Part shown: positions 33,924 through 42,724 of the stretch, piece by piece
How the letters are laid out: each line of letters begins with the position of its first letter
How positions within the stretch are numbered: position 1 is the first letter of the stretch
Origin: Spirosoma fluviale
GTDB lineage: Bacteria > Bacteroidota > Bacteroidia > Cytophagales > Flexibacteraceae
NCBI GenBank assembly: GCA_945883425.1
Contig: CAMCXM010000009.1
Coordinates: forward strand, 1-46,451
Reading direction: 5' to 3'
Length of the DNA: 46,451 nt
Translations under genes and position numbers: made by a program
Notes under the pieces: generated by a model
Told to the model about the DNA's origin: nothing
Databases searched by the model: none
What the model saw: the letters and a program-made list of their open reading frames with translations, nothing else

Positions 33924-36900
33924 TCAGCTTACGATAAACCATGTGACCAGATCGAAGTTTTCCTTCCTGTATTTCTTTGAAGGCGCTCCGTCTGTTTTTA
34001 TTTCCTGAATGACGGTCTTGCTTCCTCCTATCAGCTTTTCGAGAACAGCCTGAGTGGCCGGACCTCCTGCCTGTGTATTAAACCAGGTATCCAGCGCATC
34101 AGATAACTCTTTGATAGAGTCTGGCTCTCCCTGATCTACAGCCTTCGGCACAAAGCGGATTTCTTCTTTATGTTTGGCAAGCGCATCGAGCACTTCTTTG
34201 TCATTGAGCAAAAGTGCTTTCCCTTTTAAATTAATGTAAATCAATTCGTGATCCCTGTATGTAAAACCTTCTGCGCCTGAAGGCCTGGCAGGAAAACCAA
34301 GAAGGGCAATCATACCTTTTTCAGGACAAATCTCGCCTTTCCCGTTAAATCCGGTGTAAATTCCATTCGGCAATCCATTGTAAAATCTCTGGTTGTTTTT
34401 CAACTCTTCGAGCAGCTCCTGACGGAAAGTTTCCAGAGAGAAGTCATCAAATCCAAGCGTTTTCTCAGAATCAATTTCATCCCAGGTTGATTGCATTTGC
34501 CTAAGCATTCTTGCCTCCTGATTCTGATCAAGCTGCTCATCTGCCGTCATTTCGTCAAGGCTATCTGTCAATTGAGGCACTTGGGCTCCAGTTAACTTCA
34601 TCTGTGCCATTTTCGTTTCGATGCGGGATTGCAGATTTAGGTATTCGTTAATGCTGTCAGATGGCCAGAAATTAATACCGAAGATTACTGAATTAGGTGA
34701 ACCAAGACGATCAATCCGGCCAATACGTTGAATCAGCCTTACCGGATTCCAATGAATATCATAATTGATTACCAAATCACAATCCTGCAGATTCTGACCT
34801 TCACTCAGGGCATCACTTGCAATAAGAATATCAATAGGATTGCTGATTTTATTATGTGTTTTAGAATCATTCTGAGCAATCCACTTTTTCCATTCTTTAA
34901 ACTCTTCAATGGGGCTGAGCGTTTGGGCTGATGGCTCAAACTTCCATTCTTTTTCCTTGAAAAGCTTTGTGAAAGGTGCAAATCGCTCAAGAATATTCTC
35001 AAACTGTTTTGGCTGTTTAGATTCTGTTTCCTCATTCCATACCCGTGAAGAATCACCTGTAACGGCAGCAAGGTTTTCAAAACCCCGTGCTTTTAGCTGA
35101 TCCAATAGATAATAGGCGGTATCCTTGTATACAGTAAAAATCAAAACTTTTATATTTCCATTATTTTCTCCTGAGCCTCTTTTGCTGTTGATTCGGTCGA
35201 TCAGTTTTTCAAGTTTCTGATCATGACTAGAATGGTTATTTTTCTTTTGAATTTCTTTGTTAATCTTGCCTTCGAACATCTTTAGATGTGTCTGCAAGAG
35301 AGAAAGTGCATCAATATCTTCTTTCAGGTCTTTTTTATAATTGTCAATATTGCCGGCACGATGAATATCCAAAATACTTGTTTTTCTCTTTTTGCCGAGA
35401 GTAAATGCAGCCAGTTTATCAGCTAAATCATCAGCCAAATCATCATCATCTGAAAAAACATCAATTTCAAAATCAAGTTCCAATTCCTCTGTGCTTTGCT
35501 CAAATTGGATAATTCTGTCCAGAGCATTCTGGTGATGTTGTAGGATTTTCTCAACAGTGGATTGAAAAGAGAGCCATGATGACTCGAGTCTCTTCACCAG
35601 AAGGATATACATCATTTTCACAAGAAATCGATCCCTCTGCCTTTCATCACGGAGAGGAGTATCAGGCTTTTCCATCTCTGCTACATAAAAGGATGGCTGA
35701 TAGCCCGAAAGCATAGGAGGAAACTGATCCGTTAGTTCTTTAAAAGATTCTAAATTTCCAATTTGTCTTGGCGTAACAAAAATATTTTCGGGTTTGGTTT
35801 TCTCCGGGAAAACAAGGCCATCCTGATGGCCTTCAATCATTTTTCTGGTTCTGGCAACAATAAGGGCATCTGTTAGTTTAAAAAAATTTGCAGGCAGCTT
35901 TCTGATAAAATCACCGATTATGGGTCTTGGCTCGTTGATCCATTCATTGAATGCTTTCTGCGCCAAACGGAATGTGCTATCCAGATTTTTTACATCCAGA
36001 GTATCTTCAAATCCATTGATGTTGCCGCTGACAATCAGTTTAAACTGATTGCGGATATCTGAAAGTGAGTTGTTGATCGGAGTGGCGGAGAGCATCAGAA
36101 TTTTTGCGTCAGAATTTTTCCGCAGGATGTCATCCAAAAGAAACTGATAGCGCCTCGATTTATCGTTCCGAAGGTTGTGGCTTTCGTCAATGACAAAAAG
36201 ACGGGGTTTTTCACTGATGAAAAATGTATCTCCTGTATCGGTATATTTATCCAAAAGCTGGTCATTCAGGTCTGTATGAAACCGCAAAAAGAACTCCAGC
36301 TTGTCTTTTTCGAACTTCGAATTTTGATTTTTATGATAATTCCTCCAGTTGTTCTGCAGCTTTTTAGGACAAAGCAGAATTACTTCCCGTCCCTGTAACT
36401 GGTAAAATTTCATCACGGCCAGAGCTGTCCAGGTTTTACCAAGTCCAACTGCATCGGCCAGAATGGCTCCATTGTATTTCTGGAGCATTTTAATAAGGCT
36501 TAATACCCCCTTTTGCTGAAATTCATACAATGAATTATATATCACTGTGTTTTCAAGGCGGCCTATTTGCTTTGTTAATTCGGGATTTCCATTTTCATCC
36601 AGCAGCTCATCCCCGAATAATTCAAACAAAACTTTGTAGTAAAGCTGCTTCGGGGAATACTCCGTGAATATTTTTTTTATTTCATCTATCAGATACTGCT
36701 TGAACGGAATTTCTCTGGTACTTCCGTTTTCATCAACAATTGTTTTAAAAGATTTAGCCTGATCTCTTTTCCAAAGATTATCAAACCATGTGATCAATTC
36801 GTCGTATTGAGAATCAGATCCGAAACTTGCTAAATTCAACTCGACATTGTGGGCGGATTTGAGTCCCAGACCTGCCTCCGTCAGGTTAGAGCTTCCGGTA

Positions 36901-37295
36901 ATATAAAACTTCCTCTGAGGGTCATTATTTGCATCTCTGAAGAGGTAAACTTTCGCATGGCAGAAATTTGGCTCAAGTGTTTTTGTTTTCACACTTTCCA
37001 ATTCAAGAAAGCTAACAGCTTCGCGTGCAACCTGAGACAATTTGAGCGCAGCTTCCACAGAAATGTTATCATTGAGCAGATCCAGAGAACGATCTTTGGA
37101 TTGATCCATATTAACAAGGTCTCCCAGAATAAATTTGAACTCATCTATTTTATCCTGTCCAACTTTGGAAATGTATGCCAAAGCCCCAACCGTAAAATAT
37201 CCGGTAACAACAGATAGTTTACCGGCTTCAGTATACCTTGAGATCCATTCATGGACCTTTGCGTTTTCCCTTTCCCTTTCGTTATCTAAAATCAT
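33924..37295 (-). CDS. PLD nuclease-SNF2 helicase fusion
   Basis: I use the ATG at 37295 (1123 aa); the longer frame begins with TTG. The N-terminal PLD domain has FCHAKVYLF near residue 113 (H-x-K) and ITGSSNLTEAGL near 133. A superfamily-2 helicase follows: ILADAVGLGKTW (Walker A, about 280), VIDESHN (DESH, about 370), LSATPINN (about 405), and IQRIGRIDRLG (motif VI, about 858). An acidic, divergent insert lies between about 580 and 700. It would translocate on DNA and cut through the PLD part. PLD-helicase fusions accompany methylases in several anti-phage systems. It lies 148 bases before the methyltransferase gene. Confidence 0.92.
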   Translation of the reverse strand: MILDNERERENAKVHEWISRYTEAGKLSVVTGYFTVGALAYISKVGQDKIDEFKFILGDLVNMDQSKDRSLDLLNDNISVEAALKLSQVAREAVSFLELESVKTKTLEPNFCHAKVYLFRDANNDPQRKFYITGSSNLTEAGLGLKSAHNVELNLASFGSDSQYDELITWFDNLWKRDQAKSFKTIVDENGSTREIPFKQYLIDEIKKIFTEYSPKQLYYKVLFELFGDELLDENGNPELTKQIGRLENTVIYNSLYEFQQKGVLSLIKMLQKYNGAILADAVGLGKTWTALAVMKFYQLQGREVILLCPKKLQNNWRNYHKNQNSKFEKDKLEFFLRFHTDLNDQLLDKYTDTGDTFFISEKPRLFVIDESHNLRNDKSRRYQFLLDDILRKNSDAKILMLSATPINNSLSDIRNQFKLIVSGNINGFEDTLDVKNLDSTFRLAQKAFNEWINEPRPIIGDFIRKLPANFFKLTDALIVARTRKMIEGHQDGLVFPEKTKPENIFVTPRQIGNLESFKELTDQFPPMLSGYQPSFYVAEMEKPDTPLRDERQRDRFLVKMMYILLVKRLESSWLSFQSTVEKILQHHQNALDRIIQFEQSTEELELDFEIDVFSDDDDLADDLADKLAAFTLGKKRKTSILDIHRAGNIDNYKKDLKEDIDALSLLQTHLKMFEGKINKEIQKKNNHSSHDQKLEKLIDRINSKRGSGENNGNIKVLIFTVYKDTAYYLLDQLKARGFENLAAVTGDSSRVWNEETESKQPKQFENILERFAPFTKLFKEKEWKFEPSAQTLSPIEEFKEWKKWIAQNDSKTHNKISNPIDILIASDALSEGQNLQDCDLVINYDIHWNPVRLIQRIGRIDRLGSPNSVIFGINFWPSDSINEYLNLQSRIETKMAQMKLTGAQVPQLTDSLDEMTADEQLDQNQEARMLRQMQSTWDEIDSEKTLGFDDFSLETFRQELLEELKNNQRFYNGLPNGIYTGFNGKGEICPEKGMIALLGFPARPSGAEGFTYRDHELIYINLKGKALLLNDKEVLDALAKHKEEIRFVPKAVDQGEPDSIKELSDALDTWFNTQAGGPATQAVLEKLIGGSKTVIQEIKTDGAPSKKYRKENFDLVTWFIVS

Positions 37296-37410
37296 GGAAC
37301 AAACATAACTAATGTTTAATATCAAAATGAATCATTGAAGCCCCTAATTCAAATTTCGTCAATGATAGATGTCTCCTAATCTAGGACACTTAATTTAATT
37401 TCCTTGGATA

Positions 37411-38082
37411 TCAATACTTCTTATACTCACTGCTCACCCAGGCTTCAACCTTTCCGATGCCCCGGTTCACATAGCTGAGCCTGGCAAGAATAAAATCGCC
37501 CAGGCTGAGAGGCGCTGCACGGAAGGTTTTTTCAGAAACCAGGATGCTGTATTGATTGCTGTGGTTATTCCTGTCGGGGTTTTCGCGAAGAATGATTTCG
37601 TGGTGCGGACTTTTGGCCAGATCACCAAGGATGGATGCGGATAAAAGATTGTCCTTGTCCAGCCCGAAGCGCCGGTAAAAATTGATGTTCCGGTTTATCT
37701 CCATCACTTTGCCTCCGGTAAGATCGGGGCCATCGTGGCATTTTACTCTGGTAAATGCAAAGGGGCGGCGGCGCTTTCCCAGTTCGCCATCCAGCAGGGC
37801 CAGCATATCATCCGAAAGCTCTACCCTGTGGTCTGCTGCATATTTATCCACCAAGGCATAAATCTCTTCATCGGTAAGCCTGTCCATATTCCGGATCAGG
37901 GCCACCGCCTCTTTTACCTTCAGGCTTAGGCACACATGTTCCGGCCATGGTGAACCGAGTTCATCAAAAAGCACCTTGCTTCCGCAGGAACAGGAAAACA
38001 CCCAGATGGCCTGGCCACAGCCACGGCAGGGCGTTGAATATGCCCGCGTGTAACAACTGGTTTTATGAGAAGGAATTGACAT
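37411..38082 (-). CDS. Zinc-ribbon protein (223 aa)
   Basis: A 223-residue protein. The first 55 residues carry a zinc-binding region: TPCRGCGQAIWVFSCSCGSK, then VLFDELGSPWPEHVC, with C-x2-C and C-x-C-G pairs followed by the signature F-D-x-L-G-x-P-W-P-x-H-x-C. That signature is known from many small bacterial zinc-ribbon proteins. The rest is helical (ALIRNMDRLTDEEIYALVDK) and then strand-rich (FILARLSYVNRGIGKVEAW, like a short OB/RNA-binding strand set). Placed between the NADAR and helicase genes. May bind nucleic acid for the system; role not established. Confidence 0.65.
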   Translation of the reverse strand: MSIPSHKTSCYTRAYSTPCRGCGQAIWVFSCSCGSKVLFDELGSPWPEHVCLSLKVKEAVALIRNMDRLTDEEIYALVDKYAADHRVELSDDMLALLDGELGKRRRPFAFTRVKCHDGPDLTGGKVMEINRNINFYRRFGLDKDNLLSASILGDLAKSPHHEIILRENPDRNNHSNQYSILVSEKTFRAAPLSLGDFILARLSYVNRGIGKVEAWVSSEYKKY

Positions 38083-38129
38083 GGCATTATTCTACTTTCG
38101 TAATGGCCCAAGGGCGGAAGGTTTCACGA

Positions 38130-38954
38130 TCAGAAGGCAATGATTTGCTGGCTTCCGGCTTCATTTAGGCCTTTTTTTGCGGTAGCCCTTTTCTTTTTAG
38201 TAACAGTCGTAGGTATTTCTTGAACATCAAATGCCCCAGATGGTTCACGGAGAACAGCAGCGACTGGATTCGCTTCCACATATAACATTGTACCAGTCTT
38301 TCTTTGCACTGCCATGCCCGGCAACCGTAGAATTTCGCCGAAATCGGCAAGAAAATTAGCCCTCTCATCTACGGTGCGGATGGGTTCGCCATATAGATGA
38401 AACTGAGGAATATCGAGTGGAGGTACCACCAGCAAATCGTAGCTGAAGTGATTCTGACTGTAAAATTTCCGGAGTTCCATCAGCAGGCGGCCAAGGGCGT
38501 TGACACCCCGCAGTCTTTCCGGATTATTTCTTTCCCTTATGGCTCCCCAGAAATCATCTTTTGAGCTGTCTTCCACAATAGCCCTGCCGGCAGTACTTTC
38601 CAGCACCTGTCCGAAGCGGATGACATTCTGTGCTAGTTTTACGCGGAGGCACCAGCGCATAATTTTACCGCGGACTTCGTCCCAGTCGGGCCGGGAATTC
38701 TGCCGGAAAGGCTTGCCGGCCATTTTAGCCGACATAGGACTTCTTTCTCTAATGATTTTCTCCTGCACTTCGGGGAGATGAGGAAAGCGGCAGGCCTGAT
38801 ACAAAGCTTCGGAAGTGAGGAAAGTGGTTTCGTTGATTACCAGCGGGAAGCCTGCCGCCATGTTGGAAAGCCCTCCGAACTGTTCTGTGGTTTTGCGGAA
38901 GATGCAGCATTCAGCTGCTAGGTAGTTTTTAATATCCGGTCTTTCAGTTGCCAT
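38130..38954 (-). CDS. NADAR-domain protein (ADP-ribose related)
   Basis: A 274-residue protein. Residues about 15-165 match the NADAR (DUF1768) family closely: TEQFGGLSNMAAGFP, TSEALYQACRFPHLPEVQ, SPMSAKMAGKP, SRPDWDEVRGKIMRWCLRVK, KDDFWGA and GVNALGRLLMELR. NADAR proteins are predicted to act on NAD or ADP-ribose derivatives, and some members have been shown to remove ADP-ribose from guanine. The C-terminal 100 residues are basic and lysine-rich at the end, possibly nucleic-acid binding. Its start is two bases after the PRTase-like gene's stop, so the two are tightly coupled. Confidence 0.9.
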   Translation of the reverse strand: MATERPDIKNYLAAECCIFRKTTEQFGGLSNMAAGFPLVINETTFLTSEALYQACRFPHLPEVQEKIIRERSPMSAKMAGKPFRQNSRPDWDEVRGKIMRWCLRVKLAQNVIRFGQVLESTAGRAIVEDSSKDDFWGAIRERNNPERLRGVNALGRLLMELRKFYSQNHFSYDLLVVPPLDIPQFHLYGEPIRTVDERANFLADFGEILRLPGMAVQRKTGTMLYVEANPVAAVLREPSGAFDVQEIPTTVTKKKRATAKKGLNEAGSQQIIAF

Positions 38955-38956
38955 AA

Positions 38957-40696
38957 TCAGAATGGTAAATCATCGTCATGAGGTCCCGAAGCAGGGGCTT
39001 CGGGACTTAAATATAGACCTCTTTTTACCTGAAAAAGTGGAGTGAAATTACCGGCTGAGTACCAAAAAACCAAAGGCGTATTATTCGGGACATTTCTCCA
39101 GGTAAAGCAGAGCGCCCCAAATCCAAAATTTTTATGGGAAGGAATGGAATATCCGAGCGCCCTGATGTTGGGATTTACGGCATTGGCTCCTTTCAGGATT
39201 TCAATTCCTTTTACCAGAAAAGCATTTTCTATTAGGATACGGTTTTGCTGACTTGTAAAAAATGCTTCCTCCTGAGGCCAGCTGGCTGGTCTGAAAAATT
39301 CATCCGGGCTGATCCTTCCATAGCGCTGGTTCCAGTTGTCGGCCCTTGCGGTTATTTCGTTCTGGTATTCTGTAACTGCAACCGGATGGCTGCCTTCGGC
39401 CGGCAAAATCAGGTCAATTTTCGACTGCTCATCCACATCATTCTGAATCAAAGCTCTCTTAAACAAGGTAATCTTGCCAGAAAATTCTTCTGATACATTA
39501 ATCTTCAGACGGGTTTTGCATTTCTGGTAATTCTTAGCATGGAGAAAAATGTAGGCAAGAATCAGTCTGGTGGAGCCATCTTCTACCGCCTTTCGGTTTG
39601 TTTTGCGTTCAGAAAATGGCAAGCTCGACCATTCCTCAATATCGTCGTAAAGCGTTTTACCGGTGCAGAGCACATCATCAAGGTAAATGGAATACTTTTT
39701 TGAAACCGATCCGCACTGAGCCAGAGAAATACCGAAACTAAGACTGATAACCGTATCAAGCATCCTGAGCATCTCCCCCTGACTTTTTCCCGGCGGCTGC
39801 AGATCAAGAAAGACGGCATTTCTGAGAAAGTCGGACGGAGAGGGGTGGCTATAGAATTCCGATAGTTTCCTGAGCATAGCAAGTATAAAATTGCGTGCAG
39901 AATTTGCAGAACAGTACCGCTTTTTTAAAATATTGTCCGTCTCTGTCAACAGTGCAATTCTGTGTTGGCGATCAAACTGCCCGATCCAGGTTCTGATGTG
40001 ATCTTCGGAAATTTTTACTTCCGGATTGTTTTCTCCGGCCCTGTAATCTCTAATGGTTTCAAAGATGCTATTCACAAGGCGGGTGGTTTCTTTTGAATTT
40101 TCAACAATATCTGATGCGTTTATTGCAGAGGCACAAGCCGTTTTCCCGGAATTATTACCGATAAACTCTCCGATTAAATTAGCCCTGATCCCTAGAAGCT
40201 GATCGGTAATTGTGCCGGAAAAATGATGTCTATTTATTCTTCCATAATAATCATTTTTTGTCGTTTTGATAGAAAAAACGACTCCCCCGTTCTCCGGCTG
40301 CCAACTCCCTGAAAATCCGCCATAAGTGAGCCTTCCACCGGGTAAAAACTCCATAATGGCCCCTTCGCTGGTAGAGCCGGCTACTCCTACCCTCCACCTG
40401 CTTCCTTGCAGATCTTCCGAAGTATAATACGCGGATTTTTTTTCAATTCGAATGCACTGTTTAAAAGCATCGTCAAGCCACATATAAAACAGGAGCCCAT
40501 CCCAGATTTCAATGGAATGCATATCTCTGTCTTTCAATATTTCCAGCGCTTCGTCACTTAAGTTTATTATTATTGACCTACCACCTTCAGTTAAAAATTC
40601 AACAGCAGCTTCGCTGTCCGAAACCCAAAACAAATCGTGATAATAGCCAGTGATATTGAATTCAAGGAAGAATTCCTGTTTTGTTAGATATCGCAT
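38957..40696 (-). CDS. Phosphoribosyltransferase-like (PRTase-CE type) protein
   Basis: A 579-residue protein. The N-terminal 200 residues contain a small strand-rich domain (WRVGVAGSTSEGAIMEFLPG, then GRLTYGGFSGSWQPE). From about residue 230 it resembles the PRTase-like domain found in conflict systems: WIGQFDRQHRIALLTE, then YSIYLDDVLCTGKTLYDDI near 340-355, which has the shape of the PRPP-binding loop (hydrophobic-DD-x-x-x-x-G-x-T). It ends with NFGFGALCFTWRNVPNNTPL and VFWYS. Such domains may make or break N-glycosidic bonds of nucleotides. Placed between the ATPase and NADAR genes; an ADP-ribose or nucleotide signalling role is inferred. Confidence 0.72.
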   Translation of the reverse strand: MRYLTKQEFFLEFNITGYYHDLFWVSDSEAAVEFLTEGGRSIIINLSDEALEILKDRDMHSIEIWDGLLFYMWLDDAFKQCIRIEKKSAYYTSEDLQGSRWRVGVAGSTSEGAIMEFLPGGRLTYGGFSGSWQPENGGVVFSIKTTKNDYYGRINRHHFSGTITDQLLGIRANLIGEFIGNNSGKTACASAINASDIVENSKETTRLVNSIFETIRDYRAGENNPEVKISEDHIRTWIGQFDRQHRIALLTETDNILKKRYCSANSARNFILAMLRKLSEFYSHPSPSDFLRNAVFLDLQPPGKSQGEMLRMLDTVISLSFGISLAQCGSVSKKYSIYLDDVLCTGKTLYDDIEEWSSLPFSERKTNRKAVEDGSTRLILAYIFLHAKNYQKCKTRLKINVSEEFSGKITLFKRALIQNDVDEQSKIDLILPAEGSHPVAVTEYQNEITARADNWNQRYGRISPDEFFRPASWPQEEAFFTSQQNRILIENAFLVKGIEILKGANAVNPNIRALGYSIPSHKNFGFGALCFTWRNVPNNTPLVFWYSAGNFTPLFQVKRGLYLSPEAPASGPHDDDLPF

Positions 40697-40730
40697 CAGC
40701 TTTCGTTTAAACTATTCATATCAGGGCAAA

Positions 40731-42467
40731 TCAACTTTGAAGTTTCAGCTCATTTAAATCCTCAAAAAAGTTGCTCAGGCCGGGATGAACTTCTCTGGGT
40801 TCCATACAGGCCGCCACCTGATATACAGAAAGAGAAATGCCGTACTGTTCTGCCAGCCTTCTGCTAAGAGCGGCGAAAAAATGCCGGCCATCCACTACTC
40901 CTCGCCGGTATTCAGGATGTTGCCAGCTGCGTTCAAATCCGGAGAGCGCTGCCGATATGGCAGCAGTCATTCCCAGCTCGGTTGACTGCTGGGTGCCCGC
41001 CACCCCAGCCAAAACCTTTGCACAGGCTTCTTCTTTTAATCCAGTAAGTATTTCTTCAGTAATCACATGAGCATCAGGCAAATCTGCCTTCCCTTCTAAC
41101 TTGCTTGCAATGGCTCTGGCAATCGCTTCCGGAACTATGCAGGCATTTTCAGCAGTAGCCAGCCCAGACACATATACCAGAGCTGGCATTACTTCCAGTT
41201 CTTTTCTGATTTTTTCGTTTTCCTGTTCGGACTTATGAGCGCCGCTCATCAGAACGGCAACCTCTGGGAATTCACCCAGCATCCCTGCAAATGCCTTTGC
41301 TGCAAACAGAATCGGTTCGTGTTTCTGAATGCCCTCCAGCGGAATAATGGCAATTTCGGTTCCAGAAAACAGATCCTTTTTGAGAGCGATCAAAGAAAGC
41401 CGACGCAGCAGTTTTACATCCTGAAAAGCTGAAAAGAGGATCTTTCTGCTCCGCGAAAGTCTGGCCAACCGGGTATTCTGGCTGCTGCCCAGCAGGGTGG
41501 CAAGCGACTGCAGGCCTTCCAGATCTGAGATGCGCTGCGAATGCTTCTTTTTCTTGTCGATGAGCAGTACCTCGCCGGGCTCTACAGAATTGATAATTTC
41601 CACCGAATGGGTAGCCAGCATGACGGATGCTCCGGTACTTTTCAACAGATCCAGAATTTTGTGCTGCAGGTCGGGGTGGAGATAAATTTCGGGTTCATCG
41701 ATCACAATAAGGCTGGCACCGCGGGCCTGAATGATGTGGGACAATAGCTGTAACCAGATCTGAAAACCAAAACCGGCCCAGCAGATTTCCCGCGGCATTC
41801 GGTTTTCAGAGCAGAACATCACCAAACCCCGCTGCATGGGGTTGCGTTTTTCCGGAAGGGAAACCGACATGCCCGGCCAGGTTTTTTCTACCTCTTCCCT
41901 GAAATCCTCAAAATACTCCTGATTATAATACCAGAAGCTGCGGAACATACGAGGTGAGCGCCTGCTTCCATACCAACGTTTTACATAATCGGGATCGTGC
42001 AGGTCTTCGCTTGTCTCAAAAGGTCCTAGCGTAGGTACAATTGCAATGGTCAGAGGAAATTCCGCACGAAAGGCATTGGCCGTCAGAGGATTCTTGTTCG
42101 GTGTTTCAAAAAACAAGTAAACCGGATGTTCATAATGAAAATACAGATGCAGCTTTTTCTCTCCGCTGAGACGGAAGCTGATGGTAGCCGGTTCATCGGT
42201 GTTAAGGTCAGACTGAATGTTTTCGAGAATAATGGGAATACTGGCTTCAGGAATCTCAAAACCAAACATCCCTTTTCCGAAGGGATTGTCTATGAACTTC
42301 GGATTTTTCCGCGAGGCAAAACGCAGGGCTGCCTGCAGCACCCTCAATCCATCCAATATGGTTGATTTTCCATTGTTGTTGGGCCCCGTAAGCACATTGA
42401 AATCTTTTAGATATACCGTGAAATCAGTTAGGGCCTTGAAATTATGGTAGCGAATGGAAGTAATCAT
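40731..42467 (-). CDS. OLD-like AAA ATPase with degenerate TOPRIM region
   Basis: A 578-residue protein. The N-terminal ATPase is of the ABC/SMC-like OLD type: ITSIRYHNFKALTDFTVYL, NVLTGPNNNGKSTILDGL (Walker A, about 26-38), ASLIVIDEPEIYLHPDLQ (Walker B, about 255-272) and ATHSVEIINS (H-loop, about 286). In OLD proteins a TOPRIM nuclease follows, normally with an E-G pair and a D-x-D. Here the corresponding parts read KILFSAFQDVKLLRRL and VAVLMSGAHKS, without the acids. The C-terminus is helical and alanine-rich. It is first in the operon, 34 bases before the PRTase gene. If the TOPRIM is truly inactive, the protein is a sensor or switch and not a nuclease. Confidence 0.85.
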   Translation of the reverse strand: MITSIRYHNFKALTDFTVYLKDFNVLTGPNNNGKSTILDGLRVLQAALRFASRKNPKFIDNPFGKGMFGFEIPEASIPIILENIQSDLNTDEPATISFRLSGEKKLHLYFHYEHPVYLFFETPNKNPLTANAFRAEFPLTIAIVPTLGPFETSEDLHDPDYVKRWYGSRRSPRMFRSFWYYNQEYFEDFREEVEKTWPGMSVSLPEKRNPMQRGLVMFCSENRMPREICWAGFGFQIWLQLLSHIIQARGASLIVIDEPEIYLHPDLQHKILDLLKSTGASVMLATHSVEIINSVEPGEVLLIDKKKKHSQRISDLEGLQSLATLLGSSQNTRLARLSRSRKILFSAFQDVKLLRRLSLIALKKDLFSGTEIAIIPLEGIQKHEPILFAAKAFAGMLGEFPEVAVLMSGAHKSEQENEKIRKELEVMPALVYVSGLATAENACIVPEAIARAIASKLEGKADLPDAHVITEEILTGLKEEACAKVLAGVAGTQQSTELGMTAAISAALSGFERSWQHPEYRRGVVDGRHFFAALSRRLAEQYGISLSVYQVAACMEPREVHPGLSNFFEDLNELKLQS

Positions 42468-42503
42468 GCAGGGATTAATTTTTTAAGAGTCAATAATGCC
42501 TGT

Positions 42504-42535
42504 CAAAAATATTATTCTATGTTTTAATAAAGCAA
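42504..42535 (-). promoter_or_regulatory. Candidate promoter of the defence operon
   Basis: On the minus strand, TTG at 42535-42533, a 21-base gap, then TATTTTTG at 42511-42504 (full TAnnTTTG match). The start would be near 42497, giving a 30-base leader to the ATPase ATG at 42467. It lies 125 bases from the palindromic operator of the divergent HTH gene. Confidence 0.45.
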
Positions 42536-42659
42536 TTCGGTCGGTTAAAAAAATGAAATCACCTTCGCCATCACCCACGCCATTTAGACTTACACACTCG
42601 ATTTTCCGCGAATCCGAAATCGGGCCATCACACATTCACCTTATTTTCTCTCTACCCAT

Positions 42660-42711
42660 TTGTCACCAAAATTTTGTCACCATATATTTGGTGCCAAAAA
42701 TTTGGTGACAA
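42660..42711 (+). promoter_or_regulatory. 52-bp palindromic operator with embedded promoter
   Basis: Four half-sites: TTGTCACCAAA (42660) and TTGTCACCA (42674), then inverted TTTGGTGCCAA (42687) and TTTGGTGACAA (42701). The whole block is almost its own reverse complement. Inside it lies a near-ideal promoter for the HTH gene: TTTG at 42659-42662, a 20-base gap, TATATTTG at 42683-42690. A protein bound here would cover the promoter completely. Autoregulation by the HTH protein at 42725 is the simplest reading. Confidence 0.7.
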
Positions 42712-42724
42712 TTCCATTTCTATT

